Source: Asterochloris sp. CNOR1 (lineage: Eukaryota; Chlorophyta; Trebouxiophyceae; Trebouxiales; Trebouxiaceae). Taken from it: a DNA stretch of 64,000 bases. A program made the position numbers and the translations under genes. The stretch spans positions 2,418,001 through 2,482,000 of the forward strand of contig OZ017753.1 in the NCBI GenBank assembly GCA_963969365.1, given 5' to 3'. The notes beneath the pieces are model-generated. The model did not search any database. It worked only from the letters and a program-made list of their open reading frames with translations, and was not told the DNA's origin. Shown one piece after another: positions 57,063-64,000 of this stretch; the first letter of the stretch is position 1; each line of letters starts with the position of its first letter.

Positions 57063-58415
57063 TCATCTGCTCCTATACTTGTAAGTCAGGCTGTCCTTGC
57101 CAAAGCTCTTGGGCTTAGCGGGAGCTTTGACGCCCACAACAGCCTTCTGCTTCTTGCCCCCAGGAACAGCACTTGCATACTCCATGTACATGCCCCCTGC
57201 CCCAGACATCTTGGCCATGGACCCCACTGTGCGGCGTGCCACAGCCTTGACAGTTTTGGTGACATCATCAGCAGTGGTGTCAGCCTCCTCCCCAACCTCA
57301 TTCTCGCCGGCAACCAGCACCTGCAGGGGAGAGCATGAGACTCATAGGGCAACTGATTTGCAGCTTTGCAAAGCTCCCTGCACGCCATGGACAGGGAGTG
57401 CAGGCTGCTTGGCAACTGCTGGCAGACTGCTTTCTGGCTGAGCTCGGTGGACAAAAGCAAGCAGACTGACTGGCCGCTGCAGCACACTGAGGGCTGTCTG
57501 ACTGACTGAGAACAGCATGCTGGCTGATGGGCAGGGGGCAGTTTGAAGCGAAGGCTGCTGTCAAACCGAGCATTGGCTGGCTTGCGAGACTGCCATCTGG
57601 AGACATAGGCCACTGCTCACCGAGGCCAGCAGGTCAGTCTGTTCCTCTCTGGTGCCATACATGAGATCCTGATTGTCTGCAGCCACGCAAGACACCTCAC
57701 TTCACACTGGCCTAGGCTGTGTACAGGCACTTGCCTGTATTCCAACTCCAGGCCACCTGCTGGCCAAGAGCTCGTGACAAGTTGCACTCCATCACAGCAA
57801 AAGGGATGCCTCTGTGCTGCTTGCAGGGAGGCCACAGTGGGGCACTCCAGCAGGTTAATGGGTGGCCAGCTCGACGCGAGCAGTGTCAGCACGGCAGGCA
57901 CAGCAAGCAAAGCCCACCTGCCCCGTCCAGTAGGTTGGTGATGACCTTGAAGCTGTAGCCCTGGTCAATCAGAAACTGCTGGCGCTTTGCACTATAGAAC
58001 ATCTCCTGTGTGTCCTTGGAGACCAGGGTGTAGAAGAAGGCATTGTACTCCAGCTCCCCGGTAGCACCTGTAGCAGATGCACAGCTTGCTGCTGGCCGGT
58101 GCTTTCAACAACGACTAAGCTTGGCTCAATTATTAAAGGCGTTGTGTGCTACCTCGCCAGCAAAACCAGCAGCAAGAGGGATGTGCCTTTTGCAGTTCAG
58201 GGCGCCAGAGCACAGCTGTCGAGCAGTCGGCTTCCCAAGCTGCAACTGCAGCGATAGAACGCCATGGGCTTTCTGACAACTGATGAGCTGTGCTCTGAAA
58301 CTCTGGCATGCCTTTTGGAGCAATAATGACATGTTTGGCACTGCTCACAATCACATCCAGCTCCACTCTGAGCTGCTGCCCAGCGCATTCAAAGCAGCTG
58401 CATGGACCAGAAACG

Positions 58416-58446
<31 letters not shown>

Positions 58447-61400
58447 AGCTATACGTGCAGCACAAGCCCCTATGCAGTTTGCTTCAGACCCTCCTTGGCG
58501 TCCTGGGCTGCAAGGCCCCACCCAGTGTCATCCCAGCCCATCTCAGAACCAACCCATCCCAGGCACCAAGACCGCACACCCCAAATTCTCTACCTGGCTT
58601 TGTCTTCTTGGCCCTCAGGATTCTGCCCAGCCTCTGAGCCTCCTGGCGCCGCGAGCCAGCGTGGCTGGAAATCTGGATCAGCACGTTGGCTTCAGGGATG
58701 TCGATCGAATTGTCCCCCACCTTGGACAGAAATATAGTGTTCACCTGCAGCCAGGCAGCTCGATTTGTCTGCAAGGCAGCGGCATGTCCGGCTTGGTGAA
58801 GGAGCATTGCACTTTGGCCCTTAGTATTAAGGCTGGCATTGGCACACATCTGGGGCATTCCAGCTTGAGGCAGGCGCCCTCAGCAGGGTTCCCTTGCCTG
58901 ACAAACAGGAAGGCATCAGCCCACTCCCTGCATTCCCAGCCAACCATGCCACAATTCCAGCTCAGTATTCCTGGCAGAACAGGAGCTTAGCCCTGGGCAA
59001 AAATTTCAGACTTGTCAAGCCCCTTGGAAGGGCAGTGAGCAGGCTCAAGCATCTGCTGCCGCACTGCACACTGCAGCAAGCTGCAACCCTACAAAAGCAG
59101 CCTGCGTCCAGCAGTTGGGAGTTCACCGTGGCGCTGTGCTTGAAGGCGTGCAGCACGCGCGTGCGCTCGGCATGGGAGGTGGCGCCATAGATGAAGGGCT
59201 TGTTTAACGCGACCGCGTACGAGCGCAGCGCAAAAATGTTGTCTGAAAAAACGATGACCTTGTCGCTGCGCATCTGCAGGAGCTCGGCTGAGGTGAGCTG
59301 CAAGATGGACCTGCCAGTTGGGTGCAAGAATCACATATGCCAGAGGAGACCTGGCAGGGTGTCAGCAATGCAATGTGTAGGCCAGGGTTCCGGAGGCAGG
59401 CGCCCCTTCAAACTACAGGAACATGATGCTCGTGCATCTGTAGCTGCCAGCAAATTAGCAGGCCCGATGGGGCTCTCTGATGTGGCCCTCACAGCAATGC
59501 ACATGAGCTGTGGAGCTGAGAGGGTGGCACCGCTCTTGGTTTCAATGTAGCTGCATGCTGTGCATGAGCGGCTCTATGCATTGGCACAAGCGGGCCACAA
59601 AGGAGGAGATGTCTATCGCTCAGCAGCCATTGAGGTTTGCTTCCAAGGAACACAGCATTGCACTACGCACCTGCCTGCTTGTGGTAGTGTATCAGCGTTT
59701 GGCAGAAGCAAGGTGAGCTCCAGTACTCACCCAGGGGTGGCGCTGCAGAATCTGCTTTGTGCTGAAAGGGTGCACTGACAGAGTATCTGTTTCTTGCCTA
59801 TACAGGCTTAGCGTAGCAGAGCTATAGCAGGGCTGGCGGCGTACCCACCTGCTCATGGTAGTGGATCAGGTACTGGCAGGCTCGGAACTTGTTGGGGTTC
59901 ATGACGTACATCAGCTGGCGATATTTGGAACGCTCAGGCTTAAGGTACTCAGCGTAGAACTCCTGCAGGGGTGATGACAGGCTCAGGGCGTGAGGAGGGC
60001 ATGCTGCTGGGATTTGTCACGGCGCCCTGTCACTCAGGCTTGAGGTCTTAAACACAGACTGGTGCAGAGGCCACAAAGAGCTCAGGGCATGCGATGGCAT
60101 CCTGCAAGAATATTGTCATGCTGGGGTTTCAGAGGACGCCAGGCCAGCTGCATGCTGCTGCTGCTGCTGCTGGTGCAGAGGAGCGTGTGCAGCTCCTTGT
60201 GCATGACAGCACCTCAAATCTTGGGCAGGCAGACATTGTCTAACCCCTCCTGAAAACCCTCTCTCGTCAACTCTCCCTCACCTTGATGACTTGGCACCAA
60301 AGCTTGTCTGCTACTGCTATTTATGCCTATGATGGCAACAGCCAGCACACTGGACAGCCTTGACGCGCAATCCTGCATCCCCAGTGGCCCCACCTTGGTC
60401 ATCTCGCACCACACCTCCACACAGGACACCTTGGCGATGTGCCCTGCATTGGTTAGATCCAGCCAGTTGGCCTCATACAGCTTGGGCCCGATCAGGAAGT
60501 TGAGGTCGCCAATGCGTTCATCTTCGCGCACCAGGGTGGCTGTCAAGCCCAGCTTGCAGTGGGCCTTAGTGATCCCGATGACCTACGGCAAGGGAAAGAG
60601 ACTGGTCAGACAAGTGTTGGTGGCCACAACAGGCTGGCCCACACCAAAGACCGCAAATGTGACCAGGGTGTTGGGCCTGGGTTGCAGTGGGCCTTGGTGT
60701 CCGAGCGACCTGCTCAGCACACAGACATGTTCCCGACCAAGGCCCTCCTTCAGCAGCCTGCGCAGCGCTGAGCTCGATGAGGTGGCCACTCACCCCAGCC
60801 TGCCCAAGCCCAGACAAGCCTCATTATTGCATGGTTTGGTGCCACCACAACAATGCACACAGCCTGCTGTCTAGAGGTCAAGTGGTGCTATACACTGCAC
60901 AGCACAGCTTCCATGTGAGAAATGTGCCTACAGTGTCAGCCTTGCAGCGACAGCAGAGCCATGGCCTTGGCGAGGACCTGGACAGCACCACCACACCGCA
61001 GGTGCACTGACCTTGCGAAACATCTGAGCAGGGACCACGTGCACCTCATCCATCAGCAGCAGCCCCCACTCGCGCTTCTTGATCTCGTTCATCACCTGCG
61101 GCATGAGCAGAGCCTGTCCTGCTGCCATTTTGAATCATCAGGACATATGACCGCTATGCTGCATGAGGTGCAGCTCACCAGCAGGTCCCTGCCAGATGCA
61201 GGCAGCATCCAGCAGTGGCTCTTTGGGAGCAGGTAGTCCAATGGCCCTCAAGCACCTTAAGGCATCAACCTTGGCGCGCAGCTTGGCATGGAGCCAGATC
61301 TCACTGCCTTGCATTCCTTGCTACGCTTGCCGGGGCACCAATGATGACGAGCAGTGGCATCAACAGGAACCAGTAGTCATTCCATAAGCAGCAAATGCCC

Positions 61401-63637
61401 CCGGGTGTTGATCAAAGCTGGTCTGCGTGGCACTCACTGCTTCGCTCTCCTCACTGCGCTTGCCGCTGTATGCGATCATGGTGTAGGTGGTGATGCACAC
61501 CCCAGAGACGCCTGCAAATTGCTCCTTGCTGTCTGAAGTGAACCTGCAGGCGGGCAGCACAGCCTGTGGGGGGCTGCAGTCCCTCAGCACGCTTCAGCAT
61601 GACGCTTGCTGACTTTAGCAGCTCTGTTAAAACAGCCTGTGAGGCAGCACCCTTGTCCTCGCTGTCTGAAATGGACCTGCACGCAGGCTGTGAGGCGGCA
61701 GAGCCAGGCTGCACAGCAGTGCATAGATCCTGCCTGCTGCTATCTGATGTGAGCCTGCAGGCAGGCAGCATCCTGTGGGATGCTACTATTTCCATGTTTG
61801 ACCTCCGGCTTTGGGCGAGGTAAACCACAAGCAGAGTGTGTAAGGTTATAGACTCCTCCTCACTATCGGAGGCATACCTGCAGGCAGATAATTCCTGTAA
61901 CGCCGCAGAGCCAGGCTGTACAGCAATGAGGAGAGGTTCTGCTTGCTGCCGTCTGACGTCATCCTGGAGATGGGCCTAGGCCAGCCTGATGAGTGGAGTA
62001 GCTCTGTGCTGCTACAACTGTCTACTGCCACGCAACCAGAAGGAATATGCCACTCACTTGATAACCTGTGCAATCAACACATGCATACTGCAGGCTCCTG
62101 ACAGGGGCACTTCTGTGCAGTGGGCTGCCGATTATCTCCGAGCTCCTTGAAGAAGCGCAAAGACAACAAAACCCTGTTTAGAGGAGCAGACTCACTTGGA
62201 GATCTGGTGGTCCTGAAGGTTGGTCCATAACTTAAACTGGTACTTCCACTGGTCCACGCTCACACTGTTGGTTACCAGGCACAGCACGCTCTTCTTGATG
62301 CGGGCAGCTGCGCTGATGCCCACCAGGGATTTGCCTGCCCCACAGGGCAGCACGATGATGCCTGCAGCAGGGCAGTACCGCATCTAGGACTGTGCAAGCA
62401 ATGCAATGCATGTCTGACAGCGCCAGACTATTGCCAGCCCCGCAGGGCGGCACGGCCATGCCTGCAACAGGGCAGTGCTGAGTTCAGCACTGTAGCCAGA
62501 AACATGTCTGTCAGCATCCAGGGCCTGCCCAGCCACAGGACAGCTTCATGATGCCTGGGCAAGGCAAGTGCTACCTATGGTGGCGAAGCAAGCAGTGCCT
62601 GATCTGCAGTTGTGCAGTGTTCCATGGCAGAGACTTGAGCCAGTACAGCTCAGTGATGTGCCTCTTCAAGCCGGACTCGCCAGAACATGACTGACTTTTG
62701 CAAAAGAACAGCCAATGCTGATGGCAGCCCAAGGGCATTGCAGACACTGAGCAGACACTGAGCGCTGTTTGAGCTCTACTCACCAGATCGTGCTCGCCCA
62801 TTGCCAAACATCTTGCTAAGGCTCTTGGTCTGGTAGGGGCGGTGTGTGACGGTGGGCTTCAGATCTATGGCCAAGTTGGGGTTGACCGTGTCATTCCTGC
62901 AGGCAAATGCAATGGCGTCTGTCCCTGGGTTGCAGCTTGGTAAGCTGCAGCCAGACTGCTTGGAAGGAGCGGCACATCACAGGCTTAGTGGAGCAAGGTA
63001 TCCAGAGCACTATCTCAGCAAGCCTGCATGCCCTGTACCTCGAGCAGCACTGCACACAGCTGCAACAGCCAGGTACAGAATGCTGCTGGCAGGGACACAA
63101 GACAGCAGGGCGGGGCCGGCCGCAACTCCCTGGGACACATTCCTCTGATTGCCCTGCGCTTACCAGTCCTGAACCACCTATTGATCACCACTTCTGACTT
63201 GGTAGTGTCATATTCCTCCAGCTTGGCACAACAATTGCTGCAGCCTCTACTTCATTCCAAGTTGATGGCCGCCTCAAGATCATGCTGATTGCTGTAGGCA
63301 AGCAGGGCAAGCCCCTGCGTGCCTGTCATCTCCAGCACAGAACATGAACAAATTCACCAGGCACAATCTGCTGCCAGCTTGTCCAGCGCCTGCATCTCTC
63401 TTGATAGAGGCACAAACCCAGCAGCAGCTGGTAACACGAGTGCGGACCTGAAGTCATACTCTTCCAGCATGGGGTAGTTGAGGCCGCCAGGGAGGCAGCG
63501 CTGCTTGACGTGCTCCACCTGGGACGCATCAATCTCAAAGCTATGCAGCTGGCGCTCTTCCTCTGTGGCAGCCACGATGGCGCGGGCAGCCTCCATGCCC
63601 GGGTCGGGGCGCACTCCGCCGGCTGCTGTTGCCCTGC
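57063..63637 (-). CDS. XPB: XPB/ERCC3/RAD25 3'-5' DNA helicase of TFIIH, 5' end outside the window
   Basis: ATP-dependent translocase of TFIIH, needed for RNA polymerase II promoter opening and nucleotide excision repair. Exons, 5' to 3': 63448-63637, 62784-62896, 62196-62361, 61438-61543, 61012-61095, 60394-60582, 59849-59962, 59127-59273, 58594-58744, 57918-58067, 57621-57676, 57063-57320. All join in phase. They cover from just before [20 protein letters not shown] to the C-terminus; the N-terminal exons lie past 64000. Motifs: Walker [12 protein letters not shown], Walker [12 protein letters not shown] (the XPB DEVH), the XPB-specific RED loop [20 protein letters not shown], motif V region [20 protein letters not shown], motif [17 protein letters not shown], and [20 protein letters not shown]. 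The basic C-terminal tail ends YKYRSR. It converges on the sterol glucosyltransferase. Confidence 0.95.
58421..58446. repeat. 26-nt poly(C) tract in an XPB intron
   Basis: An uninterrupted run of 26 C on the plus strand (poly-G in the transcript) in the intron 58068-58593... more exactly just downstream of exon 58594-58744 in gene direction. It is a hypervariable mononucleotide tract and could form a G-quadruplex-like structure in the RNA (inference). Its length may be affected by assembly error. Confidence 0.9.
60655..60714 (-). repeat. Echo of XPB exon 60394-60582 5' part and acceptor
   Basis: About 50 nt match parent 60534-60585; on the plus strand TTGCAGTGGGCCTT is identical and CAGGGTG and GACCT flank it in both. 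The copy lies 125 nt upstream in the intron. Confidence 0.8.
61560..61995 (-). repeat. Array of echoes of XPB exon 61438-61543 acceptor
   Basis: The exon starts [11 protein letters not shown] after CTGCAG. In the intron upstream, copies read [12 protein letters not shown] (~61650-61690), [12 protein letters not shown] (~61728-61765), a shorter YASDSEEES block (~61850-61882), and [12 protein letters not shown] (~61930-61970). Each is beside a TGCAGG or CCAGG. Spacing is 80-110 nt. Confidence 0.85.
62418..62480 (-). repeat. Echo of the XPB Walker A exon acceptor
   Basis: About 60 nt match parent 62321-62380. The copy reads [13 protein letters not shown] where the exon reads [13 protein letters not shown], so the Walker lysine is Asn. 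The match continues past the acceptor into the intron (GCAACAGGGCAGTGC against GCAGCAGGGCAGTAC). Confidence 0.88.
63197..63233 (-). repeat. Echo of XPB exon 63448-63637 3' edge
   Basis: The minus copy reads KLEEYDTT where the exon ends MLEEYDFR. The plus strands share TCATA-TC-TCCAGC. It lies about 250 nt into the intron and is shorter than most other echoes. Confidence 0.6.
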
Positions 63638-64000
63638 CTGCAGGGCATGGTGGCTGCCTGTCAGGCTCAGCTGTGACTGATGTTACTGGTAAGAGTTTGT
63701 GTGCACGCTGCCTGCCGCAGCCCCGCCTGTAGGTGGGCTTGTTGGGCCTGTCAGGCTAGGGCACAGGCAACAGCGCTGGGAGCCCTCATGCCAGGGTTCG
63801 GCCACACGCCGTCTGCCCCTGCTGCCGTGAGAGCCTAGGTGCACGTCATGTGCATGAAGAGCAGCAGGAGCCTGGGTCTGGGTGCAACCTGCCAGCTATT
63901 TTTGGAAGTGTCCACAACCCGACTGCAGGCACTTCTCAGGCTGAAGAGCAGATGTGGGGGCCCGGCTGCACAGGCTACAGGAGGGTGCGTGCAGCAGCAG
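63638..64000. other. Right-edge intronic sequence of XPB
   Basis: No frame here matches the missing N-terminal part of XPB, so it reads as intron. A block near 63700-63735 resembles the acceptor side of the first in-window exon and may be another weak echo. Confidence 0.5.

Noticed and set aside
58402-58737. ORFs with a proline run
   Set aside because: The prolines come only from the poly(C) tract in an XPB intron.
1-64000. Transposons, viral insertions, tRNA/rRNA genes, CRISPR arrays
   Set aside because: No transposase, reverse transcriptase, capsid or integrase motif, no long terminal or inverted repeats, and no RNA gene fold was recognised; the repeats seen are local exon-edge copies and short tandems.

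Overview
This is eukaryotic nuclear DNA from an intron-dense green alga, most likely a trebouxiophyte chlorophyte (inference). The genes have many short exons and polypyrimidine-CTGCAG acceptors. The gene set also fits: sterol glucosyltransferase, expansin with an algal Cys-rich tail, glucosidase I, XPB and an ISWI-partner protein. There are no bacterial operons, tRNA/rRNA genes, CRISPR arrays or transposons that I can support.

Layout. (1) 156-~21979, minus: one ~22 kb gene for a BAZ/ACF1-like chromatin-remodelling subunit (WAC, HARE-HTH, PHD, coiled coils, DDT, WHIM1, WHIM2, second PHD). (2) 22159-24381, minus: a 339-aa protein whose C-terminal half resembles an uncharacterised family I associate mainly with bacteria, behind a basic nuclear-type N-terminus. 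(3) 24612-32624, plus: mannosyl-oligosaccharide glucosidase I (GH63), 18 exons, divergent from gene 2 across 230 bp. (4) 32996-36210, minus: secreted expansin-like protein, 9 exons. (5) 36927-39781, minus: unrecognised 304-aa protein with a possible organelle presequence. (6) 40226-44005, plus: unrecognised 291-aa Cys/His-rich protein, also possibly organelle-targeted. (7) 45509-56055, plus: sterol 3-beta-glucosyltransferase, 21 exons, with a long C-terminal extension. (8) 57063 to beyond the right edge, minus: XPB/ERCC3 helicase of TFIIH, 5' end missing. Models 2-7 were built by hand from splice signals and every reading-frame phase closes.

The genes do not form one pathway. Genes 3, 4 and 7 concern the secretory pathway, cell wall and membranes; genes 1 and 8 act on chromatin and transcription/repair.

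The most unusual signal is structural. Introns of most of these genes contain decayed direct copies ('exon echoes') of the neighbouring exon edge, including the splice site and some flanking intron. They lie roughly 65-200 nt from the parent and sometimes occur as arrays of three to five. The clearest are at WHIM2, the XPB Walker A exon, the XPB exon encoding TSDSKEQ, glucosidase I exons 10, 12 and 15, exons 3-5 of the Cys/His gene, and intron 19 of the sterol glucosyltransferase. They suggest introns growing by repeated boundary-spanning tandem duplication.
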